Origin: Datisca glomerata
Taxonomy: Eukaryota; Streptophyta; Magnoliopsida; Cucurbitales; Datiscaceae
DNA: 64,000 nt
Direction of reading: 5' to 3'
NCBI GenBank assembly: GCA_003255025.1
Contig: QANY01008278.1
Coordinates: 372,001-436,000, forward strand
Below the pieces are notes generated by a model. It was given only the letters and a program-made list of their open reading frames with translations. It had not been told where the DNA came from and did no database searches. Position 1 is the first letter of the stretch; the number at the start of each line of letters is the position of its first letter. The translations under genes were made by a program, and so were the position numbers. This document shows, in pieces, positions 54,101-64,000 of this stretch.

Positions 54101-54964
54101 CTGTCCGAGTACGACTCAAAGTTTGCTTCCGCAACTAAGTAGCAGATGTGAGCAGCTGTAATCTAATATTTAGGTACCACCTATATCAGAAGAACTTCCA
54201 CAAAAATATATGCTAATTACTCAACAAGATACAGTACTGTACCTCACTCCGTTCCTTCCAAAGGCAGTCCCCGAGATGGATAATAACTAGTTCATCATCT
54301 TTTGTCCTGTTCGCAGATATTACAGCCAAATTCTCCTCCCAATCATCAAGCATACTATTTGCAGGATACTGTAGCTAACAACAGAAACCAAGTTACACTT
54401 GTCTCTATTAAACATGTATTAGCCAAGCCATCAGCATTCTTCAGAATTGAGGTAATATTGAAAAAACACACAGCAGGAACACCAGACTCACAAAAGCATA
54501 GATAATTTCAACACTTCAGGCCCTGTATTCTACAAGAATGATCTACTTAGACCTAGCAGATCTCTTTCTCATAATCTTCCTTTTCTTTGTTCTTTTTTAA
54601 AAAGAAACAAGGAAGACAGATATAGATTGAGGATAAGAGAAATTACAAAAGGTTCGGAGGCTCTCTTTCCCAGTAGCCAAAATTTGCTTAATTCAGGGAA
54701 GGCAATTCAAATAGGAATAACAAGACACTTAAAGTTGGCATAATGCACCGTCAGATATTTCACTAAAGTCTGAACACAATTCCAAATCAAAATTTCACCT
54801 GTAGAGGATTTTGCGCCATGTTAACAGAACTTGGGGAACTGTTTGCTGTGGTGCCCATAGAAAATACTTCTGCTGGTTGACCAGCAATTAGCAGGCATAA
54901 AGTCCGCAAAGGTGATCCTGCTACCAGCTGGCGAAGAGCCTTGCTTCACAGTATCTACATAAAA
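51172..54964 (-). pseudogene. MAG5/SEC16: 5'-truncated SEC16/MAG5 (COPII assembly scaffold) gene
   Basis: Minus-strand exons: 54799-54964, 54243-54368, 54028-54162, 53701-53828, 53511-53619, 53013-53318, 52770-52925, 52356-52654 and 51172-51694, all GT-AG. SEC16 organises ER exit sites. Present are the end of the central domain (FYVDTVKQ, LVAGSPLRTLCLLIAGQPAE, TELYEYSKVLGNSQ, YCQAVLKSLKTGR) and the whole C-terminal region (RSVSEPDFGRTP, KFYYDEKLKRWVEEGAEPP, NQFSARGRMGVRSRYVDTF, SRRTASWSGSFSDSFSPP, ending LHEVEL). The N-terminal half is missing: no exon encoding the preceding LWGPAL...AAQLG-type sequence exists upstream. In the first exon two bases are missing at about 54939-54941, where family members read VKQMALRQL. 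Beyond that point the frame is open through all eight later exons, so a shorter protein could still be made from a downstream ATG. It is either a gene fragment or a chimeric gene fed by the upstream CACTA-like leader. Confidence 0.88.
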
Positions 54965-55254
54965 CTGCAAGAATTCCAAGGTGCCACCCAACACCCACGC
55001 CAAAAATAATAAAAATAACAATAAATAAAAATTGAATGCATGAGCCTCCGAACCTAGTATTTTTCCTTCAGATTAAAGATGAGGAAATAGGATCCAATAA
55101 ACATTAGACTACATTATAGTGTAGAATTAACATCCACTGAAATGCCCAAGGATAGTCTCTCAGTAATGTTTCATCAATGTTCTCAGATGTGTATCATGGA
55201 GATATCAACTAATTAGATGCAAAAATTTACTCTAACACAACTCAATAACAATAC

Positions 55255-55556
55255 TTACCAAGTGAGCACAAAGAGGTGGAGGGTAGTTGTCAGTGACAGT
55301 GTCAGCAGACTAACGGTGATGGGTGGAAGACTAACAACGGCGAGGAGCAATCGGGAGACATCACGGCAGAAAAATCGCCTAAGAGATGGTTAGGCTGGAA
55401 AGTCGTAGGTTTTAGGGTTTCAAGAGAAAAAGAGCGAGAAGGGATAGGGGATTTAAAAAGAACTTACCAAAACCGCCGCTAAATATTTTACCACTTTTTT
55501 TACGGCGGTTGCTATAATTGCCGTAGTAAAACCACCACAAAATATCATTTTTCTTG
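55255..55556 (-). mobile_element. CACTA-like transposon terminus with leader exon and splice donor
   Basis: Reading the minus strand from 55556: CACAAGAAAAATGATATTTT resembles the CACTACAAGAAAA terminus of CACTA elements with TA lost. A subterminal region follows with inverted GGCGG/CCGCC motifs (GTGGTGGTTTTACTACGGC, AACCGCCG, GCGGCGGTTTTGG). Then comes a leader-like stretch with CTTGAAACCCTAAAACC (a telo-box type sequence) and a near-consensus splice donor, ACTTG|GTAAGTATT, at about 55258. The next acceptor on this strand is that of the SEC16 exon at 54964. No second terminus was found, so the element is incomplete. Confidence 0.6.
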
Positions 55557-55559
55557 TGA

Positions 55560-55722
55560 AACATTCAGTCATGTCATTAAGAAAACAACTATTCTTATTT
55601 TACTATCTCTTGCTACACAATTTGGTTGGCATTTAAGGCAATTAGATGTCAAAAATACGTTTTTGCATGGTTCCTTGTGTGAGGAAGTTTATATGATACA
55701 ACCACAGGGCTTTGTTGATAAA
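55560..55722 (+). pseudogene. Ty1/copia reverse-transcriptase fragment
   Basis: A reading frame shows [20 protein letters not shown] and [19 protein letters not shown], the highly conserved copia RT block around the first catalytic Asp (QLDVKNAFLHG in the family). Only about 50 codons remain, with no LTRs nearby. Confidence 0.88.
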
Positions 55723-56032
55723 AGTTTTTACTTTTTAAAAAGTTTTTAACATCTTATCTCAATCGTTCAGATCCTTTTAGACGACTGGGATTCAACTACC
55801 TCTCGGCAGTTGGTGTCCAATTGCTGAGATTCCACATCCAATTTACAATATCGTGGAATGCCTTTTTTAATCATCACTACTTGTATGCACTAATGCATGC
55901 ATTTTTATTAAGTGCATGTTAGGAACGTTACAATTAAATTAGATGAATGTGCATTCTGTAGACAAATTAGGTGAATGACCAATATAGTGTTAGCTATAAA
56001 TGAAAGAAAACCAACAATCTTTTATGTTTCTA
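55723..56032. other. Spacer before the Helitron cluster
   Basis: No gene or element end is recognised after the copia fragment. Confidence 0.4.
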
Positions 56033-57259
56033 TTAGTAGAAATGCACGTTTTTCGACGCATTGAAGGATTTTAAAATTACACAACAATTTTAAAATTTAT
56101 TAATTAAGATTGAAATAAATACTTTAGCTTTCAAAATATTATAAATCTAAGATTAAAAAAACAAAAATTATAATTGTTGATGCCGAAAACTTCAACAATA
56201 ATCGTCAAGTAGTCTCCCTCCAGATAGAGCTCCTTGCCAACTCATCATTTGCAAACTCAAACAAAGAACATAAAGACGAGAAGAAAGCGTGTTGAAGAAG
56301 CCTCTTGGAGGCATGTTGGAGAAGCTTTGCGAGACACGATACATGTCTTGGCTGTCGTTGATTGAACGGAAGGGAGGCGACCTTGACATAAAGTGAAACA
56401 TTTATTGTCGATGTGCTTTTGAGGCGATGGTTCGGAGGTTGATCTGACATTCTTTCACGACAATTGGACCTGTTGGGCGCTAAGGATTATTCGAGCTCCT
56501 CTTGAATGCTCTATTCCTGCTCTCACATGTGCTCGAGTCAGTATAACCAGAGCACCCTCGATACTAACTAGGTAAGGTTAGTTCCTTTTCTCCAAAACTT
56601 CCCTTCTCCTATATAGCTCCCTAATTTGGCGTGAAACATGTTTGTTGGACCGTTGGTGCTAGGGGAAACACTCATAACAATAAATTTCTCATATTTATAG
56701 TTAAAAGAAAATTCGAACAGGTCGTGCATCATCTAGAGATAATATTTTCATAATATAGTTATTAAAGATAAAAGAAAACTTAAAATAAGGCGTGCATTAT
56801 CTCAAAATGATAAATTTTTACAAGAATTTTTAAATTAAAGAACACATAATCCTAACAAATTTAACATGGTGAGATGAGATGAAAAGAAGCTTAGAATTAT
56901 TTAAGAAGATAAAAATACGTGCAATGAACATTGAGAATTATCACACTTATTATAAAGTTAAGAAAACTAAACAACATAAAAATCTTACAGATAGACAGTA
57001 ACTCATTTTTATTGACAAAACAATATTCAGATGTAAATATATCTAAAACAATGTACATGGTTCATCACATTCTTAATAATATAATAATATCAAATACTAA
57101 ATTTTATATAGTGATAGTAATTGAATAATTATGAAAATAGATTTTATATTACTTAAATAACTAAAAAAAACTTAATCTACACTATTTTTAATGGGCTGAA
57201 AGGGTAAAAGGGGAAGTCAAAAGTTTCTCTCCTATAAGCCTCTTTTAATATAGTAGAGA
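56033..57259 (-). mobile_element. Non-autonomous Helitron, copy 1 of the cluster
   Basis: On the minus strand it starts TCTCTACTATATTAAAAGAGG after an A (57260) and ends near an imperfect hairpin (AATGCGTCGAAAAACGTGCATT) followed by TTCTACTAA before T (56032), a CTRR end. It is 1227 bp. A less AT-rich block at about 56180-56640 differs from the rest and may be captured sequence; short open frames there show no known domain. The end matches the delta-COP intron copy. Confidence 0.7.
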
Positions 57260-57260
57260 T

Positions 57261-57989
57261 AGTAGAAAAGCACGTGCTTGGCACGTATTAAAAAATATTA
57301 AAATTACACATTAATTTTTAAAATTATTATTTAACGTTGAAATAAATATATTAGCTTTCAAAATATTATAAATCTAAAACAAAAAATGGTAATTTTGTCA
57401 TATTTACAATTAAAATGAAGTTTGAACAGGCCATGCATCATCTGGAGAAAATATTTTTACAATATAGTTATTGTAGATAAAAGAAAACATAAATAAGGCA
57501 TGCATTATCTCAAAATGATAAATTATCTACAAGAATTTTTAAATTAAAAAACGTAAAATCCTAACAAATTTAATGTCATAAGATGAGGTGAAAAGAATTT
57601 TAGAATTATTTGAGAAGAGAAAATTACATCAGATTAACTATTTTATCACGGGTAATGGATATTAAAAATTATTACACTTATTATAAAATTAAGAAAACTA
57701 AACAACAGAAAAATCTTGCAAATAGACAGCAACATATTGTTATTGACAAACAATGTTCATGATATAAATATCTCTAAAATAATATAGATGATCCATCATA
57801 TTCTAAATAATATAATAATATCAAATACTAGATTTTATAAAGTATTAGTTCATGAATAATTATGAAAATAGATTTTTAATGACTTAAATAACTAAAACAA
57901 ATCATCTACATTATATTTAATGGGGCTTAAAGGATAAAAAAGGAAATCAAAAGTTTCTCCTCCTTAACCTATTTTTAATATAGTAGAGA
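57261..57989 (-). mobile_element. Non-autonomous Helitron, copy 2, abutting copy 1
   Basis: On the minus strand it begins TCTCTACTATATTAAAAATA after an A (57990) and ends with a perfect hairpin ACGTGC-CAA-GCACGT followed by TTTTCTACT, a degenerate CTRR end. It lies head to tail with copy 1 with essentially no spacer. Copies 1 and 2 share long stretches (for example AACTAAACAACA...AAAATCTTGCA and ATATCAAATACTA), so they are the same family at about 730 and 1230 bp. Confidence 0.7.
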
Positions 57990-58391
57990 TAAATATTGAC
58001 GCACTCTTTCACTTGTACATCACACAATATATATTAATTCTAATTTGTTATAAATTTTTCTTGATGAGTTTTACGAATAATCTAGCAAGGAGAAACAAAG
58101 AGGATGGGTTGTTGTTCTAGAATATTGAGTATATGTAGTCCTGGGTTAGCATAATGATGAGAGAAAATGATGCGCGTGTGATGTTAAGTACTTCTATAAC
58201 AATACACTTTCAGAATATTTAATATTATCGTTTCTTGTACAGTTTATTGTTTTAGAGAGCATTTTGTATATTAGTTCAAATTCTAAGAATATATATGTGT
58301 GTCATCGAATAAAACTATATTTTCATATGTATCTTGTTTTTGAGATTGGATAGTCCTAAGTTATTTGGGACGATAAGGATTTTTGTTTAGA
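57990..58391. other. Spacer between Helitron copies
   Basis: AT-rich, no gene or clear end recognised. Confidence 0.4.
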
Positions 58392-58860
58392 CTAGACGAG
58401 CACCTCGTGTGTTGCACATGTTGAATTGTGTTATAAATATAATTAAAGATTAGATAAAAATATAAAATGATAGTATAAATGAAAAATATAAGAATATTAA
58501 ACAAGCATAATAAAATAAAATAAAATGAAGAATGATAAAAATAATAAAATAAAATAAGCATATTAAGAATATAGAAGAAACGAACCTTCCTAAAATTCTA
58601 ATGCTGATAAAAATACCACACAATTGTCCAATTTTCACTTTAATTTTCATAACCATGTTTTCTCTTTTTCAAGGTCAGGGCTCTATTATCTCCATCTAAA
58701 TTATTACTAAGAGTGTTTGTTTTTTTGTTTTTTTCAGAGTGTTTGTACAATTATAGTTGTATTATGAGATTTATATTTAGAATACATAAAAATGTAATGG
58801 AAGAAAGAGAATTAGAATTGTCTCCTCTTAAACCACTTTAAAAAATATTATGTTATAACT
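58392..58860 (-). mobile_element. Helitron-like element, copy 3 (diverged)
   Basis: The minus-strand 3' end is well formed: an imperfect GC-rich hairpin (ACGAGGTGCTCGT) and CTAG before T. The 5' side near 58800-58860 keeps the family order (TTGTCTCCTCTTAAACC then an AATATTAT run) but the TC start is unclear, so the right border is approximate. Confidence 0.5.
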
Positions 58861-59536
58861 ATTAAGTTGAAGAAAGATAATTAAAATATCAATAGAGTGG
58901 ACAATAGACTTAAAAAGCCCTCATAATAATCACAATTCTCATTCATTTAAATATCCAGAATTCTAAATGATTGATACTTTATTTATACTAAGAGTTGGAT
59001 GATAAAATTTGTTTAGAAATTTATTGTATTTCTCAAATAAATAACTGGATTACATTGAAGTTCTATAAAATGAAGATTGATTAATTAAATAGCTTTGAAA
59101 CTATCAAATCAATGATGAATTAATATTTCTAAAACATGATTTACAAATGACTTATATTGTTGTGTTAACTGCGTAATTATTATTATTTTTTTATTCTCCA
59201 TATACGAAGATATTAATCTTTATGGAAAACAAAAAAAGAAAAAGAAATTCACTTCTACCGATAAAGAAATTCGTAAAAACATAAAACAATGGAAATTATC
59301 ACAAAACAATGGCAGTTATGGCATGCACCACCTATGTGAAAATTTTTTGAGTGCATGAATTGAGTTTGTAAAAAAAACGATGGCTTTTAAGTTAAGGCGC
59401 TAATACTTACATATAAGCATTTAATTAGGAAACAAACTTTTAGTTAAAATGATGATGACAAAGAGTCATCTTATCTAAAAGAAGGGGTATTTTTGGTTTT
59501 TAAATGTTTCTCCAAAATAAGACACGTTTAAAGATA
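58861..59536. other. AT-rich spacer
   Basis: No gene, RNA or element end recognised. Confidence 0.4.
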
Positions 59537-60665
59537 TTAGTCGATTGTTTCGCACGTATTTAACTAATTTAAAATGTACATATAATTTTAAATTAATATT
59601 AACATTGAAATAAATACATCATCATATTTAAAAATTATTCTACATCTATACTAAAAGTGAAATAGTAATAATAATAGTTTGTTTATAATATTAAAGTTTT
59701 AGTGCTATTTGAATAGTAGAAAATAGTTCTATTTTATCAATTTGTCATATTCTTAAGAAATAATTATATCATATTAAGAGACAATTTCTCGTATTCAAAA
59801 TATATTAATATTTTTTCTATGAATTCATATATATAAATTTTCATGTTACTGATAACATAAATATTACAGAATATTTAATTTATAAATTTATAACGAACAA
59901 ATCATTATTGATTTATAATTAAATATTAGTTACAAAAAATCTTGAAATCAATCTATGGATATAATTAAATATTAGTTACAAAAGCTTAGTTTTTCAGTCA
60001 ATGAGTATTCCTTTCTATTTCTTCTTCAACCTCTTGATTCTTCTCTCCCTTTCTCCTTTTCTTTCTTATGTTCTTTGTTTCATGTTTTTGTTCATGGTAT
60101 CAGAATCAGATTCGAGAAACGTAGTCTTTCATGGCTGAAGAACTAGTAACTCAATTTACTGCAAACCTAGAAATCAATCCCTGCCAAACTAGCGAAAATC
60201 CAAGAACCAATCCTAGCATAAATTCAAGCACACCAGGGAGTTCTCAAACCACCTCTGCCAATCCCTCCCTTCCTTCTCCTTCCCAAGCCCCCAAATAATA
60301 CCTATATTGCAACTAGAACCGAACCCATGTTTCCCTCCCTAATTTTTCTCTTATCCAACTAGAACAGAATATTTAATTTATAACAAACAAATCATTATTG
60401 ATTTATAATTAAATATTAGTTACAAAAGATCTTGAAATCAATCTATGGATATTTACATCTCTAATTACATAAGATTAGCAAAATATTTTATCATACTAAT
60501 CATAGAGCAAATTATTATTGGATAAAAAATAAAACATTATCAAATGAATTAAATGAGAAATGGGGTGAAATATCTAATTTGTGTTATTTTAATAGGTTTT
60601 AAAGGAAAAAAAAAGAATTAAAAATTTCTTCCATTTAAGCCCATTTTAATATAGTATATATAGAG
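59537..60665 (-). mobile_element. Helitron-like element, copy 4, with a copia fragment inside
   Basis: The left side reads, on the minus strand, ACGTGCGAAACAATCGACTAA before T, a CTRR end with a decayed hairpin. The right side (TTTCTTCCATTTAAGCCC then TTTTAATATAGTATATATAG) has the family's 5' end. An internal segment (about 59990-60360) comes from a Ty1/copia element, and it is flanked by two copies of about 100 bases (near 59865-59975 and 60365-60455). Confidence 0.55.
59985..60362 (+). pseudogene. Ty1/copia primer site and gag-start fragment
   Basis: TGGTATCAGAATCAGA near 60097 is a tRNA-Met-type primer binding site. It is followed closely by an ATG (60132) opening MAEELVTQFTANLEIN, the position and style of a copia gag start. 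The CT-rich stretch before it looks like an LTR end. It stops after about 55 codons. Confidence 0.6.
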
Positions 60666-61082
60666 AGATATATATTATAGATTAGCAATAATGCTTGCAT
60701 ACTCCCACGTTTTTATACATTGAGTATTCTCTCGTATAGAAATACCCTTTAATTGTGAATTTAATTTCTTAATCACAGCAAAAATTAGGAAGGGACATGC
60801 AATGAAATTCACTAATCTAGAGTGAAATAATTGAACATATGAAAATAAACATGTTGAAAAAATAATTCATGAAAACAAAACAATGGATAAATCATGTGCA
60901 TCACCCGTGACAATGACTAATAATTCCAAATACATAGGCGTGCTCAAAACAAAAAATAGAACTATATAATATTGCTATTAGTTAAATAATGGCTTTCTAA
61001 TAACATGTATAAAAGCCCATGGTGCACTTGTGAGAAACTTCCAACCGAGAATAATGCTAACTCCATATTAGTAAAGAAATAA
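60666..61082. other. Spacer between Helitron copy 4 and the plastid insertion
   Basis: AT-rich, no coding sequence recognised. Confidence 0.4.
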
Positions 61083-61665
61083 ATTCATTGATAAGAAAAA
61101 GAAAAAATGTGAACGGTGATTAGATTGATGATAAAATAGAATTCTGGGTCTCGAATAGTGATTCGATTGATGATAAAGAAAGAGAATTCTTGGTTCAGTT
61201 TTCCACCTTAACGACAGAAAAAATGATTGATCAAATTCTATTGACTCTGACTCATAGTGATCATTTATGAAAGAATGACTCTGGTTATCAAATGATTGAA
61301 CAATCGGGAGAAATTTACTTACGATACTTAGTTGACATTCATAAAAAGTATCTAATGAATTATGAGTTCAATACATCCTGTTTAGCAGAAAGACGGACAT
61401 CCCTTGCTCATTATCAGACAATCACTTATTCACAAATCTCGTGTGGGGCTAATAGTTTTCATTTCTCATCTCATGGAAAACCCTTTTCGCTCCGCTTAGC
61501 CCTATCCCCCTCTAGGGGCATTTTAGTGATAGGTTCTATAGGAACTGGACGATCCTATTTGATCAAATACCTAGCGACAAACTCTTATGTTCCTTTCATT
61601 ACAGTATTTCTGAACAAGTTCCTGAATAACAAGCTTAAGGGTTTTCTTATTGATGCTCCAAAAAC
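61083..61665 (+). pseudogene. ycf2: Nuclear insertion of plastid DNA: ycf2 fragment
   Basis: Reading plus strand, the segment gives the Ycf2 series [83 protein letters not shown] and [19 protein letters not shown]. Ycf2 is a plastid AAA-type protein; the [10 protein letters not shown] part is its Walker A motif. Stops (near 61117 and 61269) and the abrupt loss of similarity after about 61660 show it is a dead nuclear copy. High residue similarity to the remembered plastid protein suggests moderately recent transfer. Confidence 0.9.
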
Positions 61666-62530
61666 TCAATACTAAGAAAAAAACATGTATAAAAGCTTTT
61701 TTAAGCAGTGCTCTTACAAACAGATCCTGAGGTCTGTTTGCTTATTATGTTTCGGGCCATTGTGCGGATGTATGTCTGTGTTTCAATGTTATCATATTCT
61801 TTTATTTACCAAAAAAATTAATTAATAACGGTAGATAGTCAAACTGTGAAAAAGTAAAATAATAGAGCTTAAAGTCTCTGCATGTTGTCCATTATTTTCT
61901 TTTCCACACAGAAGACCTAGAACCTCTTAAAGTCTGCATAACCCCATTTACACGTTGTCGTTTAAAGAAAATTCAGGTCAGCTGGTATATTCAATTGCTT
62001 CATAAAAAGATGAGATGAAACATGATAATTAAAAGTGTTATTTCCATGCAAAAAAATGATTATAGCGTCATTCACGCACAAGAGTGTTAATAGCAAAAAC
62101 AAAAGAGAGAGCTCTCCAATATTTAATCATTTTCTGCAAATTTTATTCAAAATTACAATTGTTCTCTATTATGGATTTATTTTAGTTTACAACTCCATTT
62201 TAAGAGTCTTTTGCGTGTTTTGTCCCAAAACATCCTCTTTATGACTCTTTTGAGCGTGCTGCCGAAGGGTTTTGGCTCAACATAATTTAGTGTCAGACAA
62301 CAACATGGTCAAAATCAGTCACACAAGATAAATAAATCGCACCAATACGTATATATAAAAAAAATGACAATCATTTCCAATACATGGATTGTCCAGAATG
62401 GATTGGCTTCCTCTACCAAAGGGAAATCCAAGTATGTTTCTCAAGTGTGTTAATAAATCAATGGAGTAACGGTGGGAAATGTACCTTATGTTACAACAAA
62501 ATTCAGCAGTTGAAAATTGAGGAAGACTGC
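61666..62530. other. Spacer and 3' flank of the HAD phosphatase gene
   Basis: Text near 61690-61820, ending TTTATTTACCAAAAAAATT, resembles the 3' tail of a plant LINE but no domain supports it. The right part should be the 3' untranslated region of the minus-strand phosphatase gene. Confidence 0.4.
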
Positions 62531-64000
62531 TTAAGTAGTAGCTGGAAAAGAAGAGAGCATAACCTCACGGTAGAACTCCCAAGATGCATTTCCTTCTGTA
62601 ATCGGTATCTGACCGAACGGGTTCTGCTCTATGAACTCCCGTATATTTTCAGCTTCGGCTAACCGTTCCAAATAAACCCTAATATCGCCTCCAGCACCTG
62701 AAACAGATTGCATTCATCCCATTATCCCTCTCCCCACATCATGGTTGTAAACAGATCCATAAATTTACTTTTCCAAAAATAAAGTGTAAATGATCAGTGT
62801 CAAAAAATGCACCATACCTAATGAAATATCACTTGCATCGTTGAACTTGTAAGAACACGGAAATACTGCCGTGTGCGGCTATAAGATAGAAGTTAAAACA
62901 AAAAGAGGGACATCAATGAAAACGTTATGAAAAAAGGGTGAGGTGGGGGCAAAAGAGAAGAATAAAAAAAAAGGGGAATATAATACACACGTATAATGTT
63001 ATATAAGCTAAGTGAATGACGTTACAGGATTAAGCAGCGATTTGTAGGGAGAGTCATCCAGTAACAATGTATTTGATTCGTCAAAATCTCCCTTCTCCCA
63101 CAGACCGTCTGAGTCGTGTTTTTCCCAAATTCTCTTCAGATCCTTAAAAACCAAGGTTTTGTGCATGTTTTCAAGAGTCTTAAATTTTGTAGCAGTGCAA
63201 TGGGAAAGATCCTGCAACAGAGATGAGCAGAATTTAGTCAAAGCGAATCATAGCCCGAGACGTAGAAAGTAAATGCGAGGTGAAAAAAGCTGAGTATGCG
63301 GGTGTTACAGCTTATACACGATGCTATGTTGCCACTATAAGTTGTTCAAATAGATAAACAGAACAATGCATCAACTGAGCCTCATAGTCCATTAAAAAAT
63401 TCCTTTTCAAACAATCACATGACATGAACATCAGGCAGGGATTATAATTACATCAGACTCAGATTATCTAAAATTTTGAGAAAACAATGCAAATTCATAT
63501 GCGACAGCAGAAGTTTGTATATTCCCTTTTAAAAGATTTGGCATACTTGTTAAGGATCTAGACCTCTCATGTTCACATTTACTGTCCAAAACCATTCGCA
63601 TGGAAATTTGTAGAGAAATAATGGAGAAAAGAAAAGTCCCTACCCAACAAAAGAGTAAATTGTGTTTGAGATCTTCCATCAAATAATTGAGTACGGTGGC
63701 CAAATTCTTCCTTCAGAAAATTAAAGAAGCCCTGGATTACTTCTAATATTCAAACTGAGACATATACAAAAAGATTGAGAAACATTAATAACATAAGTTA
63801 AGATAGGCTGAACAGTACTTGTTTCTTGAGGACCACACGGCCACTTCAAACCGCTCAAAGCAGAACTTCAGAAAATCTACACAGAAAGGTCTTTTGAAAA
63901 CTGAAATCACAAAATCAAGGTCCGTTTAGAATCAAACAATAAAAAACAAAATAACAGAAATGATTCGCATCGTCCTCACCTGCTCGTCTCCCGAAGTATA
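62531..64000 (-). CDS. FCP1/SCP-like HAD-family phosphatase, C-terminal part (runs off the window)
   Basis: Minus-strand exons: 63980 to beyond 64000, 63819-63900, 63644-63710, 63026-63211, 62818-62878 and 62531-62697, all GT-AG with consistent phases. The order of motifs is that of plant SCP1/FCP1-like (NLI-interacting factor) phosphatases: KRPFCVDFLKFCFERFEVAV, WSSRN (the HAD Ser/Thr position), LMEDLKHNLLFCWDLSHCT, FKDLKRIWEK and NTLLLDDSPYKSLLNP, with the second acidic pair. These enzymes dephosphorylate proteins, and some act on RNA polymerase II. The N-terminal part with the nucleophile DxDx(T/V) motif lies beyond 64000. The C-terminus (YREVMLSSFPATT) is complete. Which of several plant paralogues it is cannot be told; similarity by recall is to the Arabidopsis At3g29760 type. 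Confidence 0.85.

Noticed and set aside
56192..56450. Overlapping minus-strand ORFs in Helitron copy 1
   Set aside because: No domain recognised and two frames overlap; kept only as a composition signal for possible capture.
58361..58656. Two overlapping minus-strand Phe/Ile/Tyr-rich ORFs
   Set aside because: Low-complexity AT-rich sequence read as codons.
61292..61675. 127-codon ORF as a host ATPase gene
   Set aside because: It is part of the plastid ycf2 fragment, with stops upstream and an abrupt end.

Overview
This is eukaryotic nuclear DNA from a flowering plant, almost certainly a eudicot. It is AT-rich, its genes are split by many GT-AG introns, it carries plant-only families, and its spacers are full of plant transposons and one plastid-DNA insertion. 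I could not identify the species. I saw no operons, CRISPR arrays, rRNA or tRNA genes.

Host genes, left to right: (1) 1890-6439 (+), a GT8 glycosyltransferase of the PGSIP7/PGSIP8 type, 5 exons, 479 aa; (2) 12960-16004 (+), a secreted pectin methylesterase like PME68, 5 exons, 359 aa; (3) 17421-25302 (-), the peroxisome biogenesis factor PEX19, 5 exons, 245 aa, ending in a CaaX box; (4) 27805-32987 (+), delta-COP of the COPI coat, 11 coding exons, 529 aa; (5) 40881-49400 (+), organellar asparaginyl-tRNA synthetase, 15 exons, 575 aa, with one GC-AG intron; (6) 51172-54964 (-), the 3' half of a SEC16/MAG5 gene whose 5' half is missing and whose first remaining exon is frameshifted; (7) 62531 to beyond 64000 (-), the C-terminal part of an FCP1/SCP-like HAD phosphatase. 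Exon joins for all intact genes were worked out by hand and each total length is a multiple of three.

Mobile DNA: a 2.6-kb hAT element with an 8-bp target duplication (7337-9921); a tandem LTR-like duplication (about 9979-11152); a decayed Ty3/gypsy element (18993-24359, 5-bp target duplication CTATC) inside PEX19 intron 3; a decayed LINE (about 34940-40240); a CACTA-like terminus, a copia RT scrap and several related non-autonomous Helitrons (one in the last delta-COP intron, a cluster at 56033-60665); and a plastid ycf2 insertion (about 61083-61665).

The genes do not form one pathway. Delta-COP and SEC16 both serve ER-Golgi traffic, and the GT8 protein and pectinesterase both belong to cell-surface or wall biology, but this is gene order and not a cluster. 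The most interesting structure is 51172-55556: a CACTA-like terminus, a leader with a strong splice donor, and then the truncated SEC16 exons, all in one orientation, as in a transposon-driven chimeric gene. I found no evidence for a wholly new biological system.
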